Assembly (NCBI RefSeq): GCF_016342705.1
Contig: NZ_JAEINV010000003.1
Span: 1 to 64,000 of the forward strand
Source of the DNA: Lutibacter sp.
Lineage (GTDB): Bacteria > Bacteroidota > Bacteroidia > Flavobacteriales > Flavobacteriaceae
Direction: 5' to 3'
DNA: 64,000 nucleotides
Part shown: one piece after another, positions 8,235-17,138 of the stretch
Numbering within the stretch: position 1 is the stretch's first letter
Layout of the letters: each line of letters opens with the position of its first letter
Notes under the pieces: model-generated
What the model was told of the DNA's origin: nothing
Seen by the model: the letters and a program-made list of their open reading frames with translations, nothing else
The model's database searches: none
Position numbers and translations under genes: made by a program

Positions 8235-10043
8235 TTAACCGTTCATAGAGATTAAAAATTCATCATTTGAAGTTGTGTATTGAATTTTACTTTTAATAAA
8301 CTCCATAGCTTCCACAGGGTTCATATCAGCAAGATATTTTCGTAAAACCCACATACGTTGAACTGTTTTAGCATCTAATAGTAAATCATCTCTACGCGTA
8401 CTAGATTTCACTAAATCAATAGCAGGATATATTCTTCGGTTTGCAATATTTCGTTCTAATTGAAGCTCCATATTACCTGTACCTTTAAATTCTTCAAAAA
8501 TAACCTCATCCATTTTAGAACCAGTTTCAGTTAAAGCAGTTGCTATAATAGATAAAGAACCTCCGTTTTCAATATTTCTTGCAGCTCCAAAAAAGCGTTT
8601 TGGTTTGTGTAAAGCATTTGCATCAATACCACCTGATAAAATTTTTCCAGAAGCTGGTGCAACTGTGTTGTAGGCTCTTGCTAAACGTGTAATTGAATCA
8701 AGTAAAATAACTACATCGTGTCCACATTCTACTAATCTTTTAGCTTTTTCTAAAACAATATTAGCAACACGTACGTGTTTTTCTGCAGGTTCATCAAAAG
8801 TTGACGCTACAACTTCACCTTTAACGCTTCGTTGCATGTCGGTTACCTCTTCAGGTCTTTCGTCAATTAATAAGATGATTTGATAAACTTCAGGATGATT
8901 TGATGCAATTGAATTAGCAATGTCTTTTAATAACATTGTTTTACCAGTTTTAGGTTGAGATACAATCATACCTCTTTGTCCTTTCCCTAGCGGTGAAAAT
9001 AAATCAATAATTCTAGTTGAAAGTGTACTGTTTTTACCTGCTAAGTTGAATTTTTCTTGAGGAAATAATGGTGTTAAATGCTCAAAAGAAACTCTGTCTC
9101 TTACCACATTTGGACTTAAACCATTAATTTTAGAGACTCTAATTAAAGGAAAATATTTTTCACCTTCTTTTGGTGGTCTAACTACACCTTTAACTGTATC
9201 TCCTGTTTTTAACCCAAATAATTTTATTTGAGATTGAGATAAGTAAATATCATCTGGTGATGAAAGGTAATTATAATCCGACGATCTTAAAAATCCATAA
9301 CCATCAGGCATCATTTCTAAAACACCTTCACTTTCTATAATTCCATCAAATTCATAATCTGGATCTCTATATCTATTGCCAGATTTTCTAGGTACTTTAG
9401 TGTCTCTAGGTTGGTTAGGTGTTTGCGGTGTATTAGTGTTCTGTTGGTTGTTTTGTTGAGGATTTCCTTGACCTTGAGGCTTATTTTGGTGTTTAGGTTT
9501 ATTTTGTTGATTAGGATTTATTCGCTCCCTTTTAGCCTGAATTGGAGTTGGTTTTTCATTAGTATTTACTTCTTTATCGGTTTTCTCAAAATCTAATTTG
9601 GGTTGAGCAGGTAAAGGTTTTACTACTTTTCTAACATCTGGTTTTTTAATAACTTCCTTAAAAACTGGCTTGTTGATAGTTTGAGCTTCTTTTGAAGCTA
9701 TTTCTTTTGAAGTCACTTCTGTAGCTGTTGTAGTTTCTACTGTTGATTCAGTTACTATAGATGGTACATCGGAAATAATAGTCTTTTTAAAAGGGTTGGC
9801 AGCTTTTACATTTTCCTTGTTAGGTTTAGCTTTTTTAACGATTCTTTTTCGTTTTATTTTGCCATCGCTATCATTGGCTTTTTCGTTTTGTGTAACGTTA
9901 ACAGGAGTTGCTGCTTGGATGTCTAATATAGCATACACTAAATCTAATTTTTTTAGTTGACTATATTTTTTAGCTCCAATAGTTTTAGCAATCTCTTGTA
10001 ATTCTAAAAGGGTTTTCTCCTTTAGTTGGGAAATTTCAAACAT
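8235..10043 (-). CDS. rho: Transcription termination factor Rho with an N/Q-rich insert
   Basis: Hexameric RNA-dependent ATPase that ends transcription. 602 residues, about 180 longer than the E. coli protein. Residues 1-45 form the Rho N-terminal helical domain; 46-235 are a low-complexity linker (Lys/Val/Thr/Pro, then an Asn/Gln/Pro-rich tract at about 176-212). The RNA-binding cold-shock fold begins with [21 protein letters not shown], followed by the Walker A PKTGKT (364-369), [13 protein letters not shown] and Walker [18 protein letters not shown]. The catalytic core looks intact. Bacteroides Rho carries a comparable disordered insert reported to drive condensate formation. The leader is about 130 bases long and may hold autoregulatory signals. 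Confidence 0.97.
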   Translation of the reverse strand: MFEISQLKEKTLLELQEIAKTIGAKKYSQLKKLDLVYAILDIQAATPVNVTQNEKANDSDGKIKRKRIVKKAKPNKENVKAANPFKKTIISDVPSIVTESTVETTTATEVTSKEIASKEAQTINKPVFKEVIKKPDVRKVVKPLPAQPKLDFEKTDKEVNTNEKPTPIQAKRERINPNQQNKPKHQNKPQGQGNPQQNNQQNTNTPQTPNQPRDTKVPRKSGNRYRDPDYEFDGIIESEGVLEMMPDGYGFLRSSDYNYLSSPDDIYLSQSQIKLFGLKTGDTVKGVVRPPKEGEKYFPLIRVSKINGLSPNVVRDRVSFEHLTPLFPQEKFNLAGKNSTLSTRIIDLFSPLGKGQRGMIVSQPKTGKTMLLKDIANSIASNHPEVYQIILLIDERPEEVTDMQRSVKGEVVASTFDEPAEKHVRVANIVLEKAKRLVECGHDVVILLDSITRLARAYNTVAPASGKILSGGIDANALHKPKRFFGAARNIENGGSLSIIATALTETGSKMDEVIFEEFKGTGNMELQLERNIANRRIYPAIDLVKSSTRRDDLLLDAKTVQRMWVLRKYLADMNPVEAMEFIKSKIQYTTSNDEFLISMNG

Positions 10044-10178
10044 TATTTAAATATATAATAATTGTTAATGTATTAATTGTAGTTTCTTAATTGTTAAGAA
10101 TTTAATTGTGAGTAAATCAATTGTGGTGATATAAGTTTTGGTTGTAGTTGTTGTACACAATTATGAGTATCAATAATG

Positions 10179-10186
10179 CAAATATA
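10179..10186 (-). promoter_or_regulatory. -7 promoter box for rho
   Basis: Minus-strand TATATTTG matches TAnnTTTG. It predicts a leader of about 130 bases before the rho ATG, unusually long for this window and a plausible site for Rho autoregulation. The leader contains several near-repeats of TTAATTGT. Confidence 0.45.
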
Positions 10187-10232
10187 TAAATTTATTTTAT
10201 ATAGTTATATTTAATTCTTTAAAAATAAAATG

Positions 10233-10240
10233 TATTTTTG
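10233..10240 (+). promoter_or_regulatory. -7 promoter box for the DUF4293 gene
   Basis: TATTTTTG is an exact -7 box. It overlaps a possible upstream TTG start at 10238, which therefore cannot be translated from this promoter; the ATG at 10259 is the sensible start. Confidence 0.55.
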
Positions 10241-10258
10241 CAAACAATAAAATATAAT

Positions 10259-10693
10259 ATGATTCAAAGAATTCAAACCGTTTATTTATTGCTTGCAACT
10301 ATTGGTTCAGGTGGACTAATATTTGTTTTTGATTTATGGAAAAATGTGGAAGGCATTTCGTTTTTTGTTATAGATGCTTTTAATTCTGGAAATACATGGT
10401 TATTGATGATGGCGGTATTATTTTTTATTTCAGCATTTTTAACATTTTTTACAATATTTCTATTTAAGAATAGAAAATTGCAATTTGTTTTGGGAAGGCT
10501 ATCAATTTTGATCAATTTTATTTTATTAGGTGTTCTTATATATTTTTCACAAAATTTATCTGGAGAAACAATAGTTTCTGAGAAAGGTATTGGGTTAGTT
10601 ATTCCTATTTTGTCCATTGTGTTAGTTGTGTTAGCTAATAGAGCAATAAAAAGGGATGAAGAACTTGTAAAATCTGTGGATAGATTGAGATAA
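10259..10693 (+). CDS. DUF4293 four-helix membrane protein
   Basis: 144 residues starting MIQRIQTVYLLLATIGSGG. Four hydrophobic segments are visible (about 6-22, 40-65, 74-95 and 103-122), followed by a short charged cytoplasmic tail. Sequence start and topology fit the DUF4293 family, which is confined to Bacteroidota and often lies next to rho. Its function is not known. An upstream TTG would add seven residues but overlaps the -7 promoter box, so the ATG was chosen. It is divergent from rho and followed by a terminator. Confidence 0.8.
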   Translation: MIQRIQTVYLLLATIGSGGLIFVFDLWKNVEGISFFVIDAFNSGNTWLLMMAVLFFISAFLTFFTIFLFKNRKLQFVLGRLSILINFILLGVLIYFSQNLSGETIVSEKGIGLVIPILSIVLVVLANRAIKRDEELVKSVDRLR

Positions 10694-10719
10694 ACCTAAC
10701 ATCTTAGTATATTATGTGC

Positions 10720-10756
10720 AAAAAAACCATTTCAATTTTTATTGAAATGGTTTTTT
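10720..10756 (+). terminator. Terminator of the DUF4293 gene
   Basis: AAAAAACCATTTCAAT and ATTGAAATGGTTTTTT form a perfect 16-bp stem with a four-base loop, 26 bases after the stop. Confidence 0.75.
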
Positions 10757-10791
10757 ATTTCTAACGGTTTTCAGTGATAAATAAATATCAC

Positions 10792-10799
10792 TACTTTTG
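10792..10799 (+). promoter_or_regulatory. -7 promoter box for the two-component operon
   Basis: TACTTTTG matches TAnnTTTG, 36 bases before the response-regulator ATG. A second match (TATATTTG, 10826-10833) lies only two bases before that ATG and is less likely. Confidence 0.45.
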
Positions 10800-10835
10800 G
10801 GTATGTTTAAGATTATCTAATTAAATATATTTGAA

Positions 10836-11507
10836 ATGAGGAAAAAGATGGAAAAGATCAAAGTACATATTGCAGACGACCATCAAATTTTAATTGATGG
10901 TATTATTGCAGTTTTATCTTCTGAAGAAAACATTGAAGTTGTTGGGTACTCACTTAATGGTGCGGATGTTTTAAATTGGTTTGCTGCTAATGAAGCTGAT
11001 GTTTTAATTTTAGACATTAATATGCCAAAAGTTGATGGAATTGCAGTTCTGCAAAACTTTGTAAAACAAAATTTTCAACAAAAAGTAATTGTCTTATCTA
11101 GTTATGATGATGTTAAGTTAATTAAAGAAGTCTTAAAGATAGGTGCAGTTGGTTTTTTAGCTAAAAAATGTGCCGGAGAAAATATTGTTGAAGCAATTAT
11201 TAAAGTTTCTAAAGGAGAACAATATTTAGAAAAAAGTATACAGCAAAAGCTATTAAATACTTTTAACAAACAATCTACAAGTAAAGAGTCTATTTCTCAA
11301 GATGGCCCATTTTTTAGCTCATTAACTCCACGTGAATTAGAAGTGCTTCAATTAATTGCAAGACAATATAACACAAAAGAAATAAGTGCAGAACTACATA
11401 TTTCTGTTAATACTGTTGAAACACATAGAAAAAACCTAATTTCAAAACTAAATGTAAAAAATGTTGTTGGATTAGCTATTTATGCGCTAAAAAATGACTT
11501 AGTTTAG
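10836..11507 (+). CDS. NarL/LuxR-family response regulator
   Basis: 223 residues. The receiver domain (about 6-125) has the acidic pair D14-D15, the phosphoacceptor D60 in DVLILDINMP, the switch serine in VIVLSSYDD and lysine K110 in GFLAKK. A LuxR-type helix-turn-helix follows (about 157-220: LTPRELEVLQLIARQYNTKEISAELHISVNTVETHRKNL). An in-frame Met at codon 5 is an alternative start. The sensor kinase gene begins 27 bases downstream, so the two form a cognate pair. The target genes are unknown. Confidence 0.93.
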   Translation: MRKKMEKIKVHIADDHQILIDGIIAVLSSEENIEVVGYSLNGADVLNWFAANEADVLILDINMPKVDGIAVLQNFVKQNFQQKVIVLSSYDDVKLIKEVLKIGAVGFLAKKCAGENIVEAIIKVSKGEQYLEKSIQQKLLNTFNKQSTSKESISQDGPFFSSLTPRELEVLQLIARQYNTKEISAELHISVNTVETHRKNLISKLNVKNVVGLAIYALKNDLV

Positions 11508-11534
11508 GTATCTTAGTATTTATATTTATTTAAT

Positions 11535-13253
11535 ATGTACAAACTAAGACTTACTATTTGTAAAATTATACTTTTTAATTTATTGGTATTTACCATTCAA
11601 AATTCCTTTTCTAAAAACTTTTTTACGGAATTTGAACTTCAAGTTAATTCTGAGAATAAAGAAATTATAGCAATTAAAAAATTATTAGCAGAAGGCAATA
11701 CAAAGGATGCGCTGGAAAGACTTTATGTACTTTTAAAGGAAGCTAATCATAAAAAAAATAATCGACTAATTTTAGAGGTAAATTTGCTGTTAGCAGATAT
11801 TTATAGGGATAATGGAGATTATATTAAATCTAATGGTTTTTTAACAAACGCGTTAAATTCCGCTCAAAAAAATAAAGATGAAATTCAAATTATTTACTTT
11901 AAAAAGGGTGGGAATTTTCAATATGAAGGCAATGTAGATAGTGCTATGGTGAATTATGAAAAATCTATTTTTATAGGAAACCAAATTGAGAAAAAATACG
12001 ATTTAAAAGCAAAAGTACACGCAAATCTTTCAGGAATTTATTATTTAAAAGCCAATTATCCAAAAGCTATTGAACATTCTAAAATAGCTGTAGAATATCA
12101 AAGAATTTTAGGAAACAAAGAAATTGAAGCAGGTATTTTAAATAATTTAGGAGGTATTTATTATATGACTGGTGAATACAAAGAAGCGCTTAAAACTTTT
12201 GAAAGTGCTTTGGCATTGGTTGGTTTTGGTCAAAAGGAACTTCAGAAAAAAACTAGAAACACTTCATATATAAATATGGCATATGCCTATAGTGGGTTAA
12301 AAGATTTTGAAAAGGCATTTGAATATCAGGATAAATATTTCTCATTAAATGACTCTTTAAATCAAGAGTTAAAATATAAAGAAATTGCTGAAATTGAATC
12401 TAAGTATAATGTTGAGTCTAAAGCTAAGGAAGCTGAAATTGAAAAAGCAAAAAGAAAAGAAGCAGAGTATTTAACGTATGGTTTGAGTGTGGCTATTTTA
12501 ATTCTTTTATCAGGTATTTATGTTTTGTACAAAATAATTAAATTACGGAAAAAAAATTATAAACTAAAAATTGAACAAGAGAAATTAGTCCATCAAAGTA
12601 AAGTTGAAAAAGTGAAAGGAGATTTTCAATTGAAAATTTTAACAGCAACTTTAGATGGAAGATTGGAAGAACGTAAAAAAATAGCATCAATTTTACACGA
12701 CAATATTAGTGCTTTGTTGTCTGCTGCAAATTTACATTTGTACGCCAGCAAAAAACAATTAAAGGGAATAGTTCCTCAAGAAATTGAGAAATCTCAAAGT
12801 ATTTTAAAAGAAGCTTCAGATCAAATTAGAGATTTGTCGCACAATTTAATTTCAGCAGTTTTGTTAAAGTTTGGACTTGGAATGGCGGTTCAAGATTTAT
12901 GTGAGAAATCTTCAAATTCTAATTTAATTATTGAATGTGAGCATAAAAACCTATCTCGTTTTGAGCAGAATTTTGAAATTAAAATATTTAATATCATAAA
13001 TGAATTATTAAATAATATTTTAAAACATAGTGGCGCAAACAAAGGGTTAATCAAACTAGAGCAAATTGAAGGTAATTTACAAGTTGTTGTAAGTGATAAT
13101 GGAATTGGATTTGATGTTGAGAAAATTCAGGAAAAAGATGGTATTGGTATTAGCCAAATTGAAGCCAGAATAAGTGTGTTGCAAGGTTTGTTTAAAGTAA
13201 ACTCAATAAAAGGCGGAACCCGTATTTTTATTTCCGTTCCAATAATATATTAA
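11535..13253 (+). CDS. TPR-containing sensor histidine kinase (HisKA_3 type)
   Basis: 572 residues. An N-terminal signal/anchor (about 9-24) exports a domain of about six tetratricopeptide-like repeats (45-280), for example HANLSGIYYLKANYPKAIEHS and ILNNLGGIYYMTGEYKEALKTF. A charged coiled coil leads into one membrane helix (315-335), then a cytoplasmic kinase. The phosphorylated His is H388 in KKIASILHDNISALL; the N-box is IINELLNNILKHSGA and the G-box DNGIGFD. Combining TPR sensing with a NarL-type partner is common in Bacteroidota. The partner is the regulator just upstream. The last four bases overlap the convergent phosphodiesterase gene. Confidence 0.9.
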   Translation: MYKLRLTICKIILFNLLVFTIQNSFSKNFFTEFELQVNSENKEIIAIKKLLAEGNTKDALERLYVLLKEANHKKNNRLILEVNLLLADIYRDNGDYIKSNGFLTNALNSAQKNKDEIQIIYFKKGGNFQYEGNVDSAMVNYEKSIFIGNQIEKKYDLKAKVHANLSGIYYLKANYPKAIEHSKIAVEYQRILGNKEIEAGILNNLGGIYYMTGEYKEALKTFESALALVGFGQKELQKKTRNTSYINMAYAYSGLKDFEKAFEYQDKYFSLNDSLNQELKYKEIAEIESKYNVESKAKEAEIEKAKRKEAEYLTYGLSVAILILLSGIYVLYKIIKLRKKNYKLKIEQEKLVHQSKVEKVKGDFQLKILTATLDGRLEERKKIASILHDNISALLSAANLHLYASKKQLKGIVPQEIEKSQSILKEASDQIRDLSHNLISAVLLKFGLGMAVQDLCEKSSNSNLIIECEHKNLSRFEQNFEIKIFNIINELLNNILKHSGANKGLIKLEQIEGNLQVVVSDNGIGFDVEKIQEKDGIGISQIEARISVLQGLFKVNSIKGGTRIFISVPIIY

Positions 13254-13744
13254 CGATTTTCCAGTTCAATAATTTCTAAGTTGGAGATGTTTTCTTCATT
13301 AATTTCAAAGCGAAGAATTGTTCTAACTTTGTGAAAACCGTGTTTGCCAGCTGCGCCAGGATTCATATGTAGTAAATTCAACTTTTTATCATAAATAACT
13401 TTTAAAATATGAGAATGTCCACAAATAAATAATTTTGGTGGGTTTTTAGCTAATTCTTCTTTTATTCTAAAATCATATCTATTAGGGTAACCTCCAATGT
13501 GAGTAATCCAAACAGTAACATTTTCAATGGTAAATTTTAAATCTAAGGGAAATTCTGTTCGCATTAAATGGTCATCAATATTACCATAAACTGCTCGCAA
13601 TGGTTTTAATTTTTTTATGGTATCAACAACTTCTAACGAACCAATATCTCCTGCGTGCCAAACTTCATCAGCCAGTTTAACAAATTTTAAAATTTGGTCA
13701 TCAATATAGCTATGAGTGTCTGAAAGCAGTAAAATTTTTTTCAT
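13250..13744 (-). CDS. YfcE/MJ0936-type metallophosphoesterase
   Basis: 164 residues, cytoplasmic. The calcineurin-like metal sites are all present and in order: SDTHSYID (DxH) near the start, HAGDIGS, YGNIDD (GNxD), ITHIGG and ICGHSHILK (GHSH). Small enzymes of this family hydrolyse phosphodiesters, including 2',3'-cAMP in some bacteria; the natural substrate here is unknown. It is divergent from truA and shares an overlapping promoter with it. Confidence 0.88.
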   Translation of the reverse strand: MKKILLLSDTHSYIDDQILKFVKLADEVWHAGDIGSLEVVDTIKKLKPLRAVYGNIDDHLMRTEFPLDLKFTIENVTVWITHIGGYPNRYDFRIKEELAKNPPKLFICGHSHILKVIYDKKLNLLHMNPGAAGKHGFHKVRTILRFEINEENISNLEIIELENR

Positions 13745-13779
13745 TTCGTTTTAAAAATAAAGAAATTGTAAATATGCTG

Positions 13780-13803
13780 TATATTTGCATCGGTGCAAAA
13801 ATA
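13780..13803. promoter_or_regulatory. Overlapping bidirectional promoter for truA and the phosphodiesterase
   Basis: TATATTTG (13780-13787) is an exact plus-strand -7 box and CAAAAATA (13796-13803) is an exact minus-strand one (TATTTTTG), only eight bases apart. The predicted start sites would lie within or beside the opposite box, so only one polymerase could open the region at a time. This also rules out the ATG at 13774 as the truA start. Confidence 0.55.
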
Positions 13804-13812
13804 ACATTTCAG

Positions 13813-14565
13813 TTGAGATATTTTATTGAATTATCATATAAAGGAACTAATTATCACGGATGGCAATATCAGCCCAACGCAATAAGCGTGCAAGAACTTA
13901 TAAATAAAGCAATGTCTACTGTTTTTAGAGTTAATATTGATATTTTGGGAGCTGGGCGCACAGATAGTGGTGTACACGCGGAGCAAATGTATGCGCATGT
14001 TGATTTGGAAAATGAATTTAATGAAGAAGAAGTACTTTATAAGTTAAATGCGCTATTACCAAAAGACATTGTAATTCATGCCGTTTTAAAGGTTGAAGAT
14101 GAAGCACATGCGCGTTTTGATGCCGTTTCCAGAAGTTATGAATACCGTATTTATAGAGGAAGAAACCCGTTTTTAACAGAAACAACGTATCAACTTATTA
14201 ATAAAAAGTTAAATATTGATAAAATGAATGAGGCGGCTGAAATTTTATTAACTTACACTAATTTTCAATGTTTTTCTCGTTCAAATTCTGATGTAAAAAC
14301 ATATAACTGTGCAATTACAAATGCTGAGTGGATTGAGAGTGGTGAATTTTTAATTTTTCATATTTCTGCAGATAGATTTCTTAGAAATATGGTAAGAGCA
14401 GTAGTTGGAACTTTAATAAAAGTTGGAGAAGACAAAATATCCATTGAAGATTTTAAAAAAATTATAGAAAGTAAAAATAGAAGCAATGCTGGGCCTTCAG
14501 CACCTGCCCACGGACTATTTTTAACAAAGGTTGAATACCCAAAAACAATATTTATTAATGAGTAA
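13813..14565 (+). CDS. truA: tRNA pseudouridine(38-40) synthase TruA
   Basis: Modifies uridines 38-40 of the tRNA anticodon arm. Residues RYFIELSYKGTNYHGWQYQP begin the family's first domain. GAGRTDSGVHAEQMYAHVD contains the catalytic Asp in RTDSGVHA; RFLRNMVRAVVGTL and GPSAPAHGLFLTKVEYP are the usual C-terminal motifs. The longest open frame begins at an ATG at 13774, but that lies upstream of an exact -7 box, so it would not be in the mRNA. The in-frame TTG at 13813 gives a 250-residue protein of typical length starting exactly where the family starts. The end overlaps the following ABC exporter gene by eight bases. Confidence 0.93.
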   Translation: MRYFIELSYKGTNYHGWQYQPNAISVQELINKAMSTVFRVNIDILGAGRTDSGVHAEQMYAHVDLENEFNEEEVLYKLNALLPKDIVIHAVLKVEDEAHARFDAVSRSYEYRIYRGRNPFLTETTYQLINKKLNIDKMNEAAEILLTYTNFQCFSRSNSDVKTYNCAITNAEWIESGEFLIFHISADRFLRNMVRAVVGTLIKVGEDKISIEDFKKIIESKNRSNAGPSAPAHGLFLTKVEYPKTIFINE

Positions 14566-16324
14566 AAAAGTTACAGGTAAAGCGTTTGATCCAGTTATTT
14601 TTAAACGTTTAATGGGATTTGCAAAAAACTATAGAATGCAATTTTTTATAGGAATAATTTCTGCCATTTTACTATCGTTAGTTTCTGTAGTGAAGCCTAT
14701 TTTATTGCAAAAAGTGGTAAACGTTTACTTAGAAAATAAGGATAAACAGGGATTGTTAGACTATTCTTTATTAATGATGGTTTTTTTGTTTAGTGAAGTT
14801 TTTTTACAGTTTATATTTATTTATAAAGTGAATTGGTTGGGGCAACATATTATTAAAGATATTAGAATTAAACTGCAAAAGCATATGCTGCAATTTAAAA
14901 TGACCTATTTTGATAATTCATCTGTTGGGAAATTAGTAACTAGATTGGTTTCAGATACTGAAACAATTGCACAGTTTTTTGGGCAAGGATTATTTATGAT
15001 TGTTAGTGATATTTTAAAAATGTTTGTGGTTGCAATTGTAATGTTGTGGATGAATTGGAAAATGGCATTAATTTCATTTATTGTTTTGCCAATTTTAATC
15101 TATGCTACTAAATTATTTCAAATTGCCATAAAAGCTTCTTTTCAGGAAGTTCGTTTGCAAGTTGCTAATTTAAATGGTTTTGTACAAGAAAGAGTGACAG
15201 GAATGAACATTGTTCAGCTTTTTAATAGAGAAAAAATAGAGTATAATAATTTTGTAAATATCAATGATAAACATAAAAAAGCATATATAAAAACAGTTTG
15301 GTATTATTCTATTTTCTTTCCAATTGCTGAAATTTTATCATCAATAGCCGTTGGGTTATCGGTTTGGTATGGTGGATTAGATGTAGTTTCTTCTGGAGCA
15401 ACAAATGCAGGTGAAATAATTGCTTTTATTATGATGTCTCAAATGTTGTTTAGACCATTGCGTCAAATTGCAGATAAATTTAACACACTTCAAATGGGAA
15501 TGGTTGCTGGAGATCGTGTTTTTGAAGTATTAGACACAGATAGTAAAATTGCTAAAACAGGTGATTTAGAGGCAACTCATTTTAAAGGTGATATTTCTTT
15601 TAAAAATGTTCATTTTAGTTATATAAAAGGAGAAGAAGTTTTAAAAGGTATAAATTTAGATGTAAAAGCAGGTGAAACTGTTGCCATTGTTGGAGCTACT
15701 GGAGCTGGAAAATCAACAATTATTAATTTAGTAAATCGTTTTTATGAAATTGATAATGGTGAAATTTGTATTGATGGGAATAATGTAGATGCCTATACAT
15801 TAACATCCTTAAGAAAGCAAATTGCGGTAGTGTTGCAAGATGTATTTCTTTTTTCTGACACCATTTATAATAATATTGTATTAAATAATTACGAAATTTC
15901 TTTAGAAGAGGTAAAAAGAGCTGCAGAAGAAATTGGAATACACGATTTTATTATGAGTTTACCAAACGATTACAACTATAATGTGAAAGAGCGTGGCGTA
16001 ATGTTATCAGCAGGACAACGACAATTAATTGCTTTTTTAAGAGCTTATGTAAGTAAACCAAGTGTGTTAATTTTAGATGAAGCAACTTCTTCAATAGATT
16101 CGTATTCCGAAAAATTAATTCAATTAGCAACAGATAAAATTACACAATACCAAACGTCAATAATTATTGCACATAGGTTAACAACAGTTAAAAAAGCAGA
16201 CAGAATTATTGTAATGGATAAAGGTAATATTGTAGAGCAAGGTACTCATGCAGAGTTGCTTTCTAAAGAAGGTTATTATAAAAACTTATATGATATGCAG
16301 TTTGCTAATGAAGCTTTAATTTAA
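14558..16324 (+). CDS. MsbA-like ABC exporter (half-transporter)
   Basis: 588 residues from the ATG at 14558, which overlaps the truA stop; an in-frame upstream ATG at 14531 lies deeper in truA and is less likely. The N-terminal half has six membrane helices of the ABC exporter type. The nucleotide-binding half shows Walker A GATGAGKST, Q-loop VLQDVFLF, signature LSAGQRQ, Walker B VLILDEATSSID and the switch His in IIAHRLTT. It should act as a homodimer or heterodimer in the inner membrane. Lipid or lipid-A flipping is possible from the MsbA resemblance, but drug export cannot be excluded. Its 3' end overlaps convergent cdaA by nine bases. Confidence 0.9.
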   Translation: MSKKVTGKAFDPVIFKRLMGFAKNYRMQFFIGIISAILLSLVSVVKPILLQKVVNVYLENKDKQGLLDYSLLMMVFLFSEVFLQFIFIYKVNWLGQHIIKDIRIKLQKHMLQFKMTYFDNSSVGKLVTRLVSDTETIAQFFGQGLFMIVSDILKMFVVAIVMLWMNWKMALISFIVLPILIYATKLFQIAIKASFQEVRLQVANLNGFVQERVTGMNIVQLFNREKIEYNNFVNINDKHKKAYIKTVWYYSIFFPIAEILSSIAVGLSVWYGGLDVVSSGATNAGEIIAFIMMSQMLFRPLRQIADKFNTLQMGMVAGDRVFEVLDTDSKIAKTGDLEATHFKGDISFKNVHFSYIKGEEVLKGINLDVKAGETVAIVGATGAGKSTIINLVNRFYEIDNGEICIDGNNVDAYTLTSLRKQIAVVLQDVFLFSDTIYNNIVLNNYEISLEEVKRAAEEIGIHDFIMSLPNDYNYNVKERGVMLSAGQRQLIAFLRAYVSKPSVLILDEATSSIDSYSEKLIQLATDKITQYQTSIIIAHRLTTVKKADRIIVMDKGNIVEQGTHAELLSKEGYYKNLYDMQFANEALI

Positions 16325-17089
16325 ATCGTATCTAATGGTTTCAATTAATTCGTTAATAGAATTAAATAAAACAAACTCCCCATTTTTTATATAAGATATT
16401 TTTCCAGTTTCTTCTGAAACAGCTAGGCAAAGTGCATCCGTTTTTTCAGTAATACCAATGGCAGCTCTATGTCTTAATCCAAAACGAGAAGGCAATGTTT
16501 TGGTAGATAATGGTAAAATTATACGTGTTGCAATAATAAAATTATCTTTAATAATAATAGCGCCATCATGTAGCGGGCTGTTTTTGTAAAAAATGCTCTC
16601 TAATAATGGCAAGCTAATTTCGGCACTCATTTTATCGCCTGTAGGCTTTACAAAATCTAAATTATGAGTTCTTTCTAATACAATTAAAGCGCCTGTTTTT
16701 GTGTTTGCCATAGCCTCACAAGCTGCAACAACAGTTTCAACATCCATAGCGGTTTGTACTTCAGTATTTAAAAATTTCAACTGCTTTAAAAAATTCTTTC
16801 TATTCGTAAAATTAGTAGATCCAATCATTAATAAAAACTTCCGAACTTCTGGCTGAAATACAATTAATATAGCAATTGCTCCTAAACTAATTAATGCGTT
16901 TAATAAACTGCTTAGCATTTTCATTTGCAATGCTTCTGTAATTTTCCATATTAAAACCACCAATGCAATTCCAATAAAAATATTGATGGCAACAGTTCCT
17001 TTTAACAATTTATATATGTAATACAATAAAGTAGCAACTAATAAAATGTCTAAAGCATCTAAAAAGGTGAAGTCTAAAAAATCGAGCAT
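16316..17089 (-). CDS. cdaA: Diadenylate cyclase CdaA
   Basis: Membrane enzyme that joins two ATP to make cyclic di-AMP, a messenger tied to osmolyte and wall homeostasis. 257 residues: three N-terminal helices (about 12-27, 33-50, 58-80) and a DAC domain with the catalytic DGA in PLHDGAIIIKD and the RHR motif in RFGLRHRAAIGITE. This is the CdaA (YbbP) architecture. There is no cdaR partner next door; instead it ends an operon LOG - folP - lipoprotein - cdaA. The folP-cdaA link is recurrent in Bacteroidota. Confidence 0.94.
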   Translation of the reverse strand: MLDFLDFTFLDALDILLVATLLYYIYKLLKGTVAINIFIGIALVVLIWKITEALQMKMLSSLLNALISLGAIAILIVFQPEVRKFLLMIGSTNFTNRKNFLKQLKFLNTEVQTAMDVETVVAACEAMANTKTGALIVLERTHNLDFVKPTGDKMSAEISLPLLESIFYKNSPLHDGAIIIKDNFIIATRIILPLSTKTLPSRFGLRHRAAIGITEKTDALCLAVSEETGKISYIKNGEFVLFNSINELIETIRYDLN

Positions 17090-17138
17090 TTAGTTAGTAT
17101 TTTTTGTAAAAATAGGAAAAAGATTGCACACTAAATAG

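Noticed and set aside
9361-9560. The A/C/T-biased tract in rho as a DNA repeat element
   Set aside because: It is the codon-level reflection of the Asn/Gln/Pro-rich protein segment and stays in frame.
10238-10258. TTG at 10238 as the DUF4293 start
   Set aside because: It is within the TATTTTTG promoter box; the ATG at 10259 is the expected family start.
13774-13812. ATG at 13774 as the truA start
   Set aside because: It lies upstream of an exact -7 promoter box and would add 13 residues not seen in the family; TTG 13813 fits both.
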